DNA from: Actinomadura chibensis NBRC 106107 | GTDB lineage: Bacteria > Actinomycetota > Actinomycetes > Streptosporangiales > Streptosporangiaceae | Reading direction: 5' to 3' | Length of the DNA stretch: 64,000 nucleotides | NCBI RefSeq assembly: GCF_001552135.1 | Contig: NZ_BCQP01000004.1 | Coordinates: 1 to 64,000, forward strand | Program-made: the position numbers and the translations under genes | Notes under the pieces: model-generated | Told to the model about the DNA's origin: nothing | Database searches by the model: none | The model's input: only the letters and a program-made list of their open reading frames with translations | Part shown: one piece after another, positions 35,347 to 44,295 of the stretch | How the letters are laid out: each line of letters begins with the position of its first letter | How positions within the stretch are numbered: position 1 is the first letter of the stretch

Positions 35347-36374
35347 CCGTTCTCAGGACGCCCGCCGGGCTGTCGTTCCGGTTCCGGCTCCGCGCGCTCC
35401 TCGTCGCGGCGGCCTGCCTCGCCGTGGCGCTCGGGACGGGCGTGCTCCTCATCGGCAGCGGCGACTTCCCGATGAGCCCCGCCCACGTCGTCCGGACGCT
35501 GCTCGGACAGGGCTCGGCGGCCGACGACCTGATCGTGAACCAGCTCAGGCTGCCGCGCGTAGCGACCGGGCTCGCCGCCGGGGCCGCGCTCGGGCTGGCC
35601 GGGGCGATCTTCCAGTCGCTCGTCCGCAACCCGCTCGGCAGCCCGGACGTCCTCGGCTTCAGCCAGGGCGCGGCCACCGGCGTGCTCGCCGTCATCGTGC
35701 TGACCGGCGGCGGCACCGCCGCCGTCGCGGCGGGCGCGGCGGGCGGCGGGCTCGCGACCGGGCTCGTCGTCCTCGCGGTGGCGGGACGGCACGGCGCGCA
35801 CGGCCAGCGGCTCATCCTCGTCGGTATCGGCGTCGCCGCGATCCTCACCGGCGTGAACGGCTACCTGCTCACCCAGGCGCGGATCACCGACGCGGCCCGC
35901 GCCGTGCTGTGGCTGACCGGCAGCCTCGACGGCCGCGACTGGGCGGACGCGGGGCCGGTCCTCGGCGCGCTCGCCGTCCTCGGCCCGCTCGTCCTCGTCG
36001 GCTGCGGCCGGGCGCTGCGGATGCTGGAGATGGGCGACGACGCCGCGCACGGCCTCGGCGTGCCGATCGGGCGCGTCCGCCTCGTCATGCTGGTCGCGGC
36101 GGTGCTGCTCACCTCGCTCGCCGCGGCGGCGGCCGGGCCGGTCGCGTTCGTCGCGCTGACCGCGCCGCAGCTCGCGAGGCGGCTCACCCGCACGCCCGGC
36201 CCGAACCTGCTGCCCGCGGCCTGCATGGGCGCGGCGCTGCTGGTCGCCGCCGACTTCGCGGCGCAGCGCGCCTTCCCCGGCCACCAGCTCCCGGTCGGCG
36301 TGGTGACCGGGCTGCTCGGCGGCGGATATCTGGTCTGGCTCCTCGTGACGCAACGCAAGACGGGACGCATCTGA
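35343..36374 (+). CDS. Iron-siderophore ABC permease (FecCD family), second subunit
   Basis: A 343-residue partner permease with about ten helices. It shows LRLPRVATGLAAGAALGLAG and VRNPLGSPDVLGFSQGA near residues 60-110 and GDDAAHGLGVPIGRVRL in the loop that contacts the ATPase. GTG 35343 overlaps the previous stop, and its own TGA shares a base with the ATG of the ATPase gene, so all three importer genes are coupled. Confidence 0.94.
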   Translation: MTVLRTPAGLSFRFRLRALLVAAACLAVALGTGVLLIGSGDFPMSPAHVVRTLLGQGSAADDLIVNQLRLPRVATGLAAGAALGLAGAIFQSLVRNPLGSPDVLGFSQGAATGVLAVIVLTGGGTAAVAAGAAGGGLATGLVVLAVAGRHGAHGQRLILVGIGVAAILTGVNGYLLTQARITDAARAVLWLTGSLDGRDWADAGPVLGALAVLGPLVLVGCGRALRMLEMGDDAAHGLGVPIGRVRLVMLVAAVLLTSLAAAAAGPVAFVALTAPQLARRLTRTPGPNLLPAACMGAALLVAADFAAQRAFPGHQLPVGVVTGLLGGGYLVWLLVTQRKTGRI

Positions 36375-37189
36375 TGGAACACGCCACGGAGACCGCGCGG
36401 CTCACCGGCAGCGGCCTGACCCTCGCCTACGACAGGCGCGTCATCGCGGACGGCCTGGACGTCGCCGTCCCGGACGGCTCGTTCACGGTGATCGTCGGCC
36501 CGAACGCCTGCGGCAAGTCGACGCTGCTGCGGGCGCTCGCGCGGATCCTGAAGCCGTCCGCCGGGACGGTCGTGCTGGACGGCCGCCCCATCGCGGACTG
36601 GCCCGCGAAGAGGCTCGCCCGGACGCTCGGCCTGCTCCCGCAGTCGTCGATCGCGCCGGAGGGCATCACGGTCGCCGACCTCGTGTCGCGCGGCCGGTAC
36701 CCGCACCAGAGCCTGCTCCGCCAGTGGTCGCGGGAGGACGAGCGGGTCGTCGCCGAGTCGATGGCGGCGACCGGCGTCCAGGACCTCGCCGACCGGCACG
36801 TGGACGAGCTGTCCGGCGGCCAGCGCCAGCGCGTCTGGATCGCGATGGCGCTCGCCCAGCAGACGCCGCTGCTGCTCCTCGACGAGCCGACGACCTACCT
36901 CGACATCGCCCACCAGATCGAGGTGCTCGACCTGTGCGCCGGGCTGCACGAGGAGGGGCGCACGGTCGTCGCCGTCCTGCACGACCTCAACCACGCCGCC
37001 CGCTACGCCACGCACATCATCGCCATGCGGGACGGCCGGATCGTCGCGGCGGGCGAGCCGTCCGAGGTCGTCACGGCGGACCTGGTCGAGCGGGTGTTCG
37101 GACTGCCGTGCCGGGTGATCGACTGCCCGGAGACCGGGACGCCGCTGGTCGTCCCGGCGGCGCGCGGACGGGTCCCGGCGCTGCGCTGA
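36374..37189 (+). CDS. Iron-siderophore ABC transporter ATPase (FepC/FecE type)
   Basis: A 271-residue ATPase: Walker A GPNACGKST at 42-50, Q-loop in LGLLPQSS, signature LSGGQRQRVWIAMALAQ, Walker B LLLLDEPTTYLD and H-switch VLHDLNHAARY. The combination DEPTTYLDIAHQIEVLDL is typical of iron-siderophore importers. ATG 36374 overlaps the permease stop (TGATG). It completes the importer; all parts (binding protein, two permeases, ATPase, reductase) are present around one iron box, though no siderophore synthesis gene is. Confidence 0.95.
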   Translation: MEHATETARLTGSGLTLAYDRRVIADGLDVAVPDGSFTVIVGPNACGKSTLLRALARILKPSAGTVVLDGRPIADWPAKRLARTLGLLPQSSIAPEGITVADLVSRGRYPHQSLLRQWSREDERVVAESMAATGVQDLADRHVDELSGGQRQRVWIAMALAQQTPLLLLDEPTTYLDIAHQIEVLDLCAGLHEEGRTVVAVLHDLNHAARYATHIIAMRDGRIVAAGEPSEVVTADLVERVFGLPCRVIDCPETGTPLVVPAARGRVPALR

Positions 37190-37214
37190 CCCCGCCGGGA
37201 ATGGTTGCGACCGT

Positions 37215-37242
37215 CCAATGGTTGTATGTCTACAACGATTGG
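37215..37242 (+). promoter_or_regulatory. 28-bp palindromic operator of the MFS-MarR operon
   Basis: CCAAT-x-GTTGTA-x4-TACAAC-x-ATTGG is nearly symmetrical over 28 bp (inner arms GTTGTA 37221-37226 and TACAAC 37231-37236). It ends 8 bp before the pump start, overlapping its ribosome binding site. The MarR protein encoded downstream is the obvious candidate ligand. Confidence 0.75.
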
Positions 37243-37249
37243 AGGCCGC

Positions 37250-38719
37250 ATGCCGGAGCTCAGCCAGCGGCGCAGGATGGCCGTGCTGGCCATCTGTTGT
37301 ATGAGCCTGCTCATCGTCAGTCTCGACAACACCATCCTCAACGTCGCCCTCCCCACCCTGCAGGACGACTTCCACAGCTCCGTGTCCGGGCTCCAGTGGA
37401 CGATCGACGCCTACCTGATCGTCCTCGCGTCGCTGCTGATCCTGTCCGGCTCGACCGCCGACCGGATCGGCCGCCGCCGGGTGTTCCAGACGGGGCTCGC
37501 GCTGTTCACCCTCGGGTCCGTGCTGTGCAGCCTCGCGCCGTCCCTCGGGCTGCTCGTCGCCGCCCGCGTCGTGCAGGCGGTCGGCGGGTCGATGCTGAAC
37601 CCGGTCGCGATGTCGATCATCACGAACGTGTTCACCGAGCCGCGCGAGCGGGCCCGCGCCATCGGCGTCTGGGGCGGCGTCGTCGGGCTGAGCATGGCGA
37701 TGGGGCCGCTCGTCGGCGGGGTGCTCGTCGACTCGGTCGGCTGGCGGTCGATCTTCTGGCTGAACGTCCCGATCGGGCTCGCCGCGCTGGCGCTGACCGC
37801 GCTGTTCGTGCCCGAGTCGCGGGCGGCCCGGCCGCGCCGCCCGGACCCGCTCGGCCAGGCCCTGATGATCCTCACGCTCGGCTCGGTGACCTACGCGATC
37901 ATCGAGGCGCCGGGCCGCGGCCTCGGCGACCCGGTCGTCTCCGGCGCCGCCCTCCTCGCCGCCGCCGCGCTCGCCGGGTTCGTCCTGCACGCGCTGCGCG
38001 CCCGCGAGCCGCTGATCGACCTGCGGTTCTTCCGCAGCGTCCCGTTCTCCGGCGCGACCCTGGTCGCCATCGCCGGGTTCGCCGGGCTCGGCGGGTTCCT
38101 GTTCGTCAACACGCTGTACCTGCAGAACGTCCGGGGGCTGTCGGCGCTGCACGCCGGGATGTACCTGCTGCCGATGGCCGCGATGACCGCGATCTGCGCG
38201 CCGCTGTCCGGACGGCTCGTCGCGAGCCGCGGCCCGCGCCTGCCGCTGCAGATCGCCGGGGCCTCGATGCTCGCCAGCGGACTGCTGTTCGCCGCGTTCG
38301 ACGCCGAGACCCGCGACGCGACGATGTTCGTCTCCTACGTGCTGTTCGGCATCGGGTTCGGGATGCTCAACTCGCCCGTCACCAACACCGCCGTGTCCGG
38401 GATGCCGCGCGCGCAGGCCGGGGTCGCGGCGGCGGTCGCCTCCACCAGCCGCCAGGTGGGGCAGGCGCTCGGCGTCGCGGTGATCGGCGCGGTGCTCGCC
38501 GCGGGGACGTCCGGGACGTCCGCCGCGCCCGCCTTCGTGGCGGCGGCCCGCCCGGCATACTGGGTGCTGGCCGGTTGCGCCGCCGCCGTCCTCGTCCTCG
38601 GCACGGTCACGACCGGCCGCCGGGCCGCCCGCAGCGCGGCGCGCACGGCCGCCCTGTTCGACGCCGACGACGAGCCAGCCGGGGGACGCCACGTGGCGAC
38701 GGGAGCGAGCACCTCATGA
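37250..38719 (+). CDS. MFS multidrug exporter, DHA2 family (EmrB/QacA-like)
   Basis: A 489-residue, 14-helix exporter. Motif D1 LDNTILNVALPTLQ is in helix 1, motif A GSTADRIGRRRVF between helices 2 and 3, and antiporter motif C GLSMAMGPLVGGVL in helix 5, followed by GWRSIFWLNVPIG. ATG 37250 has GGAGG 4 nt upstream inside the palindromic operator. Its stop overlaps the marR start by 4 bp, so expression of pump and regulator is coupled. The substrate is probably a toxic organic compound that also releases the regulator. Confidence 0.93.
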   Translation: MPELSQRRRMAVLAICCMSLLIVSLDNTILNVALPTLQDDFHSSVSGLQWTIDAYLIVLASLLILSGSTADRIGRRRVFQTGLALFTLGSVLCSLAPSLGLLVAARVVQAVGGSMLNPVAMSIITNVFTEPRERARAIGVWGGVVGLSMAMGPLVGGVLVDSVGWRSIFWLNVPIGLAALALTALFVPESRAARPRRPDPLGQALMILTLGSVTYAIIEAPGRGLGDPVVSGAALLAAAALAGFVLHALRAREPLIDLRFFRSVPFSGATLVAIAGFAGLGGFLFVNTLYLQNVRGLSALHAGMYLLPMAAMTAICAPLSGRLVASRGPRLPLQIAGASMLASGLLFAAFDAETRDATMFVSYVLFGIGFGMLNSPVTNTAVSGMPRAQAGVAAAVASTSRQVGQALGVAVIGAVLAAGTSGTSAAPAFVAAARPAYWVLAGCAAAVLVLGTVTTGRRAARSAARTAALFDADDEPAGGRHVATGASTS

Positions 38720-39183
38720 CCGAGCCCGCCGCCGCCGCGCCGCACCGGGCGCGTCCCGGCTCCCGCGCGGAGATGGCCGCCCGGACCTGGCACAACCTGC
38801 GCGTCCTGCTGCACGAGCGCGGCGACCGGCGGCGCGAGGTCACCGAGGCGCTCGGCATGAGCTTCTTCCGGATCAAGGCGCTGCGCCACATCGCCGCCGC
38901 GCCCGAGCCGATGACGCTCGGCGGCCTCGCCGACGCGCTGCTCACCGACCGCCCCTACGCCACCCTCGTGGTCGACGACCTCGTCGGACGCGGCCTGGTG
39001 GAGCGCTCCCCGAACCCCGCCGACCGCCGCTCCAAGCTGGTCACCGCGACCGCGACCGGCCGCGCCGCCGCCGCGGAGGCCGAGCGCATCCTCGACACGC
39101 CGCCGCCGTCCCTGCACGACCTCCCGGACGAGGACCTGGCCGTCCTCGACCGCGTAGCCGCCCGCCTGGTGGCGGACGAGTAA
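38716..39183 (+). CDS. MarR-family transcriptional regulator
   Basis: A 155-residue winged-helix protein; the recognition helix region reads MTLGGLADALLTDRPYATLVVDDLVGRGLVERSPNPADRRSK (residues about 65-108), with the wing Asp-Arg-Arg typical of MarR. The N-terminal 20 residues are Ala/Pro-rich and probably disordered. It is translated from ATG 38716 within the pump stop. Autoregulation through the 37215-37242 palindrome is likely. Confidence 0.9.
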   Translation: MTEPAAAAPHRARPGSRAEMAARTWHNLRVLLHERGDRRREVTEALGMSFFRIKALRHIAAAPEPMTLGGLADALLTDRPYATLVVDDLVGRGLVERSPNPADRRSKLVTATATGRAAAAEAERILDTPPPSLHDLPDEDLAVLDRVAARLVADE

Positions 39184-39188
39184 CCCCG

Positions 39189-39228
39189 CCCGTCCGCGCG
39201 CCCACGCCGAAACCGCCTCGCGGACGGG
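39189..39228 (+). terminator. Possible terminator between marR and the convergent gene
   Basis: CCCGTCCGCG (39189-39198) pairs with CGCGGACGGG (39219-39228) around a 20-nt loop, between two converging stop codons. The loop is long and no T-run follows, so this is tentative. Confidence 0.45.
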
Positions 39229-39256
39229 GCCGGGCTGGTGGTTGACCGGTTTCCGG

Positions 39257-39553
39257 TCAGTCTTCGCGGAGGTGGCGTTCGATCGACTCGACCTTGGCGT
39301 CCAGGGCGCCGGTCACGCCGGGCCGCAGGTCGGCCTTGATGACGAGGCTCACCCGCGGCGCCCGCGCCGCCACCGCGTCGGCGGCGGCCTTGACCACGGC
39401 CATCACCTCGTCCCACTCGCCCTCGACGGTCGTGAACATCGCGTCCGTCCGGTTGGGCAGGCCGCTCTCGCGCACCACCCGCACGGCCTCCGCGACGAGC
39501 CCGCCGACCTCCTCACCGGCGCCGAGCGGGGTCACCGAGAACGCGACGAGCAT
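39257..39553 (-). CDS. Thiamine-binding protein of the MTH1187/YkoF-like family
   Basis: A 98-residue protein opening [27 protein letters not shown], with [21 protein letters not shown] in the middle; both match the MTH1187 (PF01910) ferredoxin-like fold that binds thiamine or a related small molecule. Full family length. It is followed by no obvious partner; the upstream gene on the same strand is a small unknown 15 bp away, so the two may be cotranscribed. Confidence 0.87.
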   Translation of the reverse strand: MLVAFSVTPLGAGEEVGGLVAEAVRVVRESGLPNRTDAMFTTVEGEWDEVMAVVKAAADAVAARAPRVSLVIKADLRPGVTGALDAKVESIERHLRED

Positions 39554-39568
39554 CGCGCACCTCCCGAG

Positions 39569-39955
39569 CTAGGGCTGCAGTACGTGCCGTACCACGATCT
39601 CATCCAGCCGCCGCTCGACGATCACCCCCACCGGCCAGTCGCGCACGAGGCAGCGCAGCAGGGCAGCCTCGTGCTCGGCGAACGACGGGTCGCACCCCTG
39701 CTGCTCCAGGCTCGACCTGATCGCGAGGACGTAGTCGTCGCCGGTGAATCCGGGGACGTCCCGGACCATCGCCGTGGTCGTGGCGCGGTGCGAGTTCAGC
39801 CCGGCGAAGGAGCGGCCGCAGCCGCAGCCGCCGTCGGGGTCGTCGCGGTCGCGGGCGCAGACCGTCCCGATGTGGACGAGTTCGCCCTCGACGCACCAGT
39901 CGAAGTCGTTGTCGCGGAATCCCTGGGTGGAGTTGGTGGCGGTGAGCAGCTTCAA
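39569..39955 (-). CDS. Conserved hypothetical protein with Cys cluster (128 aa)
   Basis: A 128-residue soluble protein beginning MKLLTATNSTQGFRDNDFDWCVEGELV. A cysteine-rich turn GGCGCGRSFAGLNS near residue 43 could bind zinc. Actinomycetes often carry this protein, but I know no function. It lies upstream of the thiamine-binding gene on the same strand. Confidence 0.75.
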   Translation of the reverse strand: MKLLTATNSTQGFRDNDFDWCVEGELVHIGTVCARDRDDPDGGCGCGRSFAGLNSHRATTTAMVRDVPGFTGDDYVLAIRSSLEQQGCDPSFAEHEAALLRCLVRDWPVGVIVERRLDEIVVRHVLQP

Positions 39956-40026
39956 GGCCAGACCCCCTCGGCGCGTCCGGTGACGGGCCCCACCGTACGA
40001 CGAGGGTCTGACGTAACGTCGAGGGC

Positions 40027-40800
40027 ATGAGCGAAGACGACGACGTCCTGGTCGGCCGCGACGGCCCGTTCGCCACGATCACGATGAACCGGCCGCGCCG
40101 CCGCAACGCGCTGTCCCGCGCGTTCCTGCTCGCGCTGACCGGCGCGTTCCGCGAGGTCGGGGGCACGGACGCGCGCGGGATCGTGCTCGCGGCGAACGGC
40201 CCGGTCTTCTCCGCCGGGCACGACTTCGCCGACATGGCGGGGGCGTCCCACGCCGACGTCCGCGACCTGCTGAAGGTGTGCGAGGGGCTGATGCGGACGA
40301 TCCAGTCCGTCCCGCAGGTGGTGGTCGCGCGGGTGCACGGCCTCGCCACCGCCGCGGGCTGCCAGCTCGTCGCGAGCTGCGACCTCGCGGTCGCCGCCGA
40401 CAGCGCCGGGTTCGCCGCGCCGGGCGGCAAGGGCGGCTGGTTCTGCCACACCCCGCTGGTCGCGATCTCGCACAACATCGGCCGCAAGCGCGCCGCCGAG
40501 ATGGCCCTCACCGGCGAGGTGTTCGACGCGGCGACCGCCGCCGACTGGGGTCTGATCAACTACGCGGTGCCGGACGACGAGCTCGACAAGACCGTCCACG
40601 AGCTGCTCCAGCGCGCCACGCAGGGGAGCCCGCGCAGCAAGGCGCTGGGCAAGCAGGCGATGTACGCGCAGTTCGACCGTCCCGAGCAGGACGCCTACGC
40701 GTACGCGATCGAGGTGATGGCCGCGTCAAGCCAGACCCCGGAGGCGCAGGAGGGCATGACCGCCTTCCTGGAGAAGCGCCGCCCGGACTGGCCCGCGTGA
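40027..40800 (+). CDS. Enoyl-CoA hydratase/isomerase family protein
   Basis: A 257-residue crotonase-fold protein: MNRPRRRNALSRAFL near residue 19, oxyanion-hole segment FSAGHDFADM near residue 60, and VHGLATAAGCQLVASCDLAVAA near residue 103 with the second oxyanion NH. The Glu pair of classical hydratases is not evident (GGKGGWFCHTP replaces the second), so another crotonase reaction is possible. It resembles the ECHDC3-like subgroup. It ends 1 bp before the convergent methyltransferase gene. Confidence 0.88.
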   Translation: MSEDDDVLVGRDGPFATITMNRPRRRNALSRAFLLALTGAFREVGGTDARGIVLAANGPVFSAGHDFADMAGASHADVRDLLKVCEGLMRTIQSVPQVVVARVHGLATAAGCQLVASCDLAVAADSAGFAAPGGKGGWFCHTPLVAISHNIGRKRAAEMALTGEVFDAATAADWGLINYAVPDDELDKTVHELLQRATQGSPRSKALGKQAMYAQFDRPEQDAYAYAIEVMAASSQTPEAQEGMTAFLEKRRPDWPA

Positions 40801-40801
40801 G

Positions 40802-41590
40802 TCAGGGCTTGCGGCCGACGGCGCCGTAGCCGTCCACCTCGGGGACCGGCCGCCCCGGGTCGACCCGCCACTTCGACACCATCACGAGGCCCGGCTCCAC
40901 GAGGTCGAGCCCGTCGAAGAAGCGGGCGAGCTGCTCCGGGCTCCGCTGCTTGTAGGGCGCGGCGCCGCTCCGGTTGTACCGCTCGTGCGCCTCGACGTTG
41001 GCCTCGCTGAGGACGTTCGTCCCGTCGTTGAGCGACAGGTAGCTGCCGGGGGCGAGCGCGTCCACGAGCCTCCGCACGATCCACCGGGCCTGGTCGTCGT
41101 CGACGACGTGGCCCATGATCCCGCTGAGGATCAATCCGACCGGCCTGGACAGGTCGATGAACTCGGCGGCCCGCCGCAGCACGTTCTCCGGGTCCTCGGC
41201 GTCGGCGTGGATATAGGCCGTCCGCCCCTCCGGCGTGCTGGTCAGCAGGGCCCTGGCGTGGGCGAGGACGAGCGGGTCGTTGTCGACGTAGACGATGACG
41301 GACTCGGGCGCGACGCGCTGCGCGACCTCGTGCGTGTTGTCGACGGTCGGCAGCCCCGTGCCCACGTCGAGGAACTGCCGGATCCCGGACTCGGCGAGGA
41401 ACCGCACCGACCGCGTGAGAAACCCCCGGGACGCCTGCGCCCCCTGCGCCATCCCCGGGAAGATCTGCAGGAACTGGTCCCCGGCCTCGCGGTCGACGGG
41501 GAAGTTGTCCTTCCCCCCAAGCCAGTAGTTCCAGATCCGCGCGGAATGCGGCACGGACGTGTCGATCTCCGGCTGCTCAGCCCCTGTCAT
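40802..41590 (-). CDS. SAM-dependent methyltransferase (Methyltransf_19/DUF574)
   Basis: A 262-residue protein of the actinomycete-expanded family PF04672. It begins with IDTSVPHSARIWNYWLGGKDNF, the family hallmark, and has motif I FLDVGTGLPT near residue 70, then VIVYVDNDPLVLAHARALL. The targets of this family are mostly unknown. ATG 41590 gives the canonical start; a longer in-frame ATG at 41626 lacks conservation. It is followed in its direction by the convergent hydratase. Confidence 0.9.
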   Translation of the reverse strand: MTGAEQPEIDTSVPHSARIWNYWLGGKDNFPVDREAGDQFLQIFPGMAQGAQASRGFLTRSVRFLAESGIRQFLDVGTGLPTVDNTHEVAQRVAPESVIVYVDNDPLVLAHARALLTSTPEGRTAYIHADAEDPENVLRRAAEFIDLSRPVGLILSGIMGHVVDDDQARWIVRRLVDALAPGSYLSLNDGTNVLSEANVEAHERYNRSGAAPYKQRSPEQLARFFDGLDLVEPGLVMVSKWRVDPGRPVPEVDGYGAVGRKP

Positions 41591-41683
41591 GGCCCACCCC
41601 CGAAGCCATAACACCCCAACGCCCACCGTCGGGCAAGCGACCCGGCGATCCCGCTCCGCGCGGGCGCGCCTTCCCCGGTGAGG

Positions 41684-41757
41684 TGGGGCGGGCGGGACTC
41701 GAACCCGCGACCGGGAGATTATGAGTCTCCTGCTCTGACCAACTGAGCTACCGCCCC
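41684..41757 (-). tRNA. tRNA-Met (CAT), elongator type likely
   Basis: On the minus strand a 74-nt cloverleaf begins GGGGCGG (pairs with CCGCCCC), D arm AGCTCAGTTGGTCAGAGC, anticodon loop CTCATAA with CAT at 41723-41721, T arm GGGTTCGAGTCC, discriminator A. CCA is not encoded. A CAT anticodon could also be tRNA-Ile2 after lysidine modification; I cannot exclude that by eye. Confidence 0.93.
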
Positions 41758-41943
41758 GACGCGTCCCCCCGTGCGGCGGGGGCGTGGCCGCGTGTCATCT
41801 TAGCGGCGGCCTGTCGGCGCGGGCCACCGAGAATGCCGTGATCACCCCCTGGGCTCACCCCCGCGGAGTACTACTTCCGGCTGGTCGATGTCATACCTGC
41901 TGCGGAGTGACGGCCGCGGGTACCCGTCGGTAGGGTCCCGCGT

Positions 41944-42630
41944 ATGTCACGACGCATCCTCGCCCTCGTCCCGGTCCTGCTGGCGCTGGTGTTCGCGGGC
42001 GCGTGCAAGGGGGACGGGTCCGGCGAGCCCGCGAAGAAGGCCGATTTCGACGCGGCGGAGACGCTGCGGCAGGCGGCGCGGGCGATGGCGGGCCTGAAGA
42101 GCGTGGCCTTCACGCTGGAGTCGGAGGGCAAGACCCCGGTCATCGTGAAGGGCGGGGACATGAGGCTCGTCCGCGCGGGCGACGCGGAGGGGACGCTGAC
42201 GGTCGAGCAGCAGGGCCAGAACGTGGAGATGAAGGTCGTCGCGGTGGGCGACAGCATCTACCTGGACGCGGGCACGGGCGGCTGGCGGAAGGTCCCGAAG
42301 GCCCTGGCCGCGACGATGTACGACCCGTCCGCGGTGCTGGACCCGGAGCGCGGCATCGCGAAGCTGCTGTCGTCGGCGACGGCGCCGCAGGCGCAGGCGG
42401 TCGAGAAGGTGGACGGCAAGGAGACGAACCGGGTCGGCGCGACGCTGCCGAAGGAGCAGGTGGCCGGGCTGATCCCGGGCATCGACGCCGATCTCGCCGG
42501 GCAGGTGTGGGTGAACCGCGCCGACCACCGGCTCGTGAAGGTGCGCGGCCGGTTCCCGGACGGGAAGGGCGCCGTGCTGATCACGTTCACCGGGTTCGAC
42601 GCCGCCTACAAGATCACCGCGCCGCGGTGA
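41944..42630 (+). CDS. LprG-like lipoprotein (LppX_LprAFG family)
   Basis: A 228-residue lipoprotein with lipobox AGAC (Cys21). The mature part ([28 protein letters not shown] ... [19 protein letters not shown] ... [19 protein letters not shown] end) fits the LprG half-barrel with a lipid-binding cavity. Mycobacterial LprG carries triacylated lipids to the outer envelope with the P55 exporter. Here too an MFS gene overlaps its stop (GTGA), the same pairing as Rv1411c-Rv1410c, which supports the call. Confidence 0.9.
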   Translation: MSRRILALVPVLLALVFAGACKGDGSGEPAKKADFDAAETLRQAARAMAGLKSVAFTLESEGKTPVIVKGGDMRLVRAGDAEGTLTVEQQGQNVEMKVVAVGDSIYLDAGTGGWRKVPKALAATMYDPSAVLDPERGIAKLLSSATAPQAQAVEKVDGKETNRVGATLPKEQVAGLIPGIDADLAGQVWVNRADHRLVKVRGRFPDGKGAVLITFTGFDAAYKITAPR

Positions 42631-44252
42631 GCGGGCGCCGCCGGGTCGCGATCGGCGCGGGCGGCGCGGTGGTCCTGCTGGCCGCGCTGGACGCCTATGT
42701 CGTCACCACGGTCCTGCTCCCGGTCGTCAGGGACCTCGGCATCCCGGTCAACCGGCTGGAGCGGGTGACGCCCGTCCTGACGGGGTTCCTGCTCGGCTAC
42801 GTGGCGGCGATGCCGCTGCTCGGGCAGCTCTCCGACCGGTTCGGGCGGCGCCCGCTGCTCCAGGCGTGCCTGCTGTTCTTCGCGGTCGGGTCGGTGGTGA
42901 CGGCGCTGGCGCAGGACGTCCCGGCGCTGACGGCGGGACGGGTCGTGCAGGGCGTGGCGGGCGGCGCGCTGCTCCCGGTGACGATGGCGCTGGCCGGCGA
43001 CCTGTGGGACGAGCGGCGGCGCCCGGTCGTGCTCGGCGCGGTCGGGGCGGCGCAGGAGCTCGGCAGCGTCCTCGGCCCGCTGTACGGCGCGGGCATCGCG
43101 GCGGCGCTCGACTGGCGGGCGATCTTCTGGATCAACCTGCCGCTGGTGGCGGCGGCGATGGCCGCCGTCCAGGTCGCGGTGCCGGGCGGGCGGGGGAGCG
43201 GGCCGCGCCCCGGCGTGGACGTCCCCGGCGGGCTGCTCCTCGCGCTCGGCCTCGGGCTGCTGGTCGTCGGCGTCTACAACCCGGAGCCGCAGGAGTCGGC
43301 GCTGCCGCCCTGGGGCGTGCCGGTCCTCGCCGCCGGGGCCGTCGTCCTGGCGGTCTTCGCGCTCTGGGAGGCCAGGGCGCGGACGCGGCTGCTGGACCTG
43401 TCCGGCGTCCGGCGCGGACCGCTGTTCGCGACGCTCGGCGTGAGCCTGCTGTCGGGCGCGGCGCTGATGGTGACCTTGGTGGACGTCGTGCTCGTCGCGC
43501 AGACCGTCCTGCACAAGGACGCCACCGAGGGCGCGCTGCTGCTGACCCGGTTCCTCGTGGCGCTGCCGGTCGCGGCCGTCGCCGGCGGCCTCGCCGCGCG
43601 GCGGGTGGGGGAGCGGTGGCCGATGGCGGCGGGGATGGCGCTGGCCGCCTGCGGCTACCTGCTGATCGCGGCCTGGCCGGCGGACCTCGCGAACGCCTCC
43701 TACGGCCCGCTGCCGCGGATGGACGTCGACCTCGTCGTGACGGGGCTCGGCCTCGGCCTGGTGATCGCGCCGGTGTCGTCGGCGGTGCTCGGGTTCGTCC
43801 CGGCGGCGCGGCACGGCGTCGCGTCCGCCGCCGTGGTCGTGGCGCGGATGATGGGGATGCTGCTCGGGATCTCGGCGCTGTCGGCGTGGGGATTCCACCG
43901 GTTCCACGCGCTGACGTCCGACCTCAGGCCGCCGCTGCCGTTCCTGATGTCGAAGGGCGAGTTCGCGCGCCAGCTGAAGGTCTACAACGCGGCCGTGCAG
44001 GACGCGCTCAGGACCGAATACCAGGAGATCTTCTGGATCACCGCCGGAATGTGCGCGCTCGGCGCGCTCCTCGCGCTGGCCGCGAGCCCCCGCCCCGGCG
44101 GCCGTGGCGGCGACCGCGGCGCCGGTCAGGGTCGGGACGGTGGCCGGATTCGGTCAGCGTTCCGGCATACCGGACGGGATTCGGGAAATGATTCGGCCAC
44201 GGGTCACGTGCCGATCAGCGGACTCGGGAATATCCTGGAAAACGACGGCTAA
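42627..44252 (+). CDS. MFS transporter, P55 (Rv1410c)-like, partner of the LprG homologue
   Basis: A 541-residue MFS protein with about 14 helices. It opens [20 protein letters not shown], with motif [14 protein letters not shown] and motif C-like [14 protein letters not shown], which correspond to segments of mycobacterial P55. GTG 42627 overlaps the lipoprotein stop. In mycobacteria the pair exports triacylglycerol and supports envelope integrity and drug tolerance. The C-terminal 50 residues are Gly/Arg-rich and atypical; the helical core ends near residue 490. Confidence 0.88.
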   Translation: MSGRRRVAIGAGGAVVLLAALDAYVVTTVLLPVVRDLGIPVNRLERVTPVLTGFLLGYVAAMPLLGQLSDRFGRRPLLQACLLFFAVGSVVTALAQDVPALTAGRVVQGVAGGALLPVTMALAGDLWDERRRPVVLGAVGAAQELGSVLGPLYGAGIAAALDWRAIFWINLPLVAAAMAAVQVAVPGGRGSGPRPGVDVPGGLLLALGLGLLVVGVYNPEPQESALPPWGVPVLAAGAVVLAVFALWEARARTRLLDLSGVRRGPLFATLGVSLLSGAALMVTLVDVVLVAQTVLHKDATEGALLLTRFLVALPVAAVAGGLAARRVGERWPMAAGMALAACGYLLIAAWPADLANASYGPLPRMDVDLVVTGLGLGLVIAPVSSAVLGFVPAARHGVASAAVVVARMMGMLLGISALSAWGFHRFHALTSDLRPPLPFLMSKGEFARQLKVYNAAVQDALRTEYQEIFWITAGMCALGALLALAASPRPGGRGGDRGAGQGRDGGRIRSAFRHTGRDSGNDSATGHVPISGLGNILENDG

Positions 44253-44295
44253 AGGGCCTCTTGCCGGGAGGGCACTCCCCGGGGAGGTGACGCAG

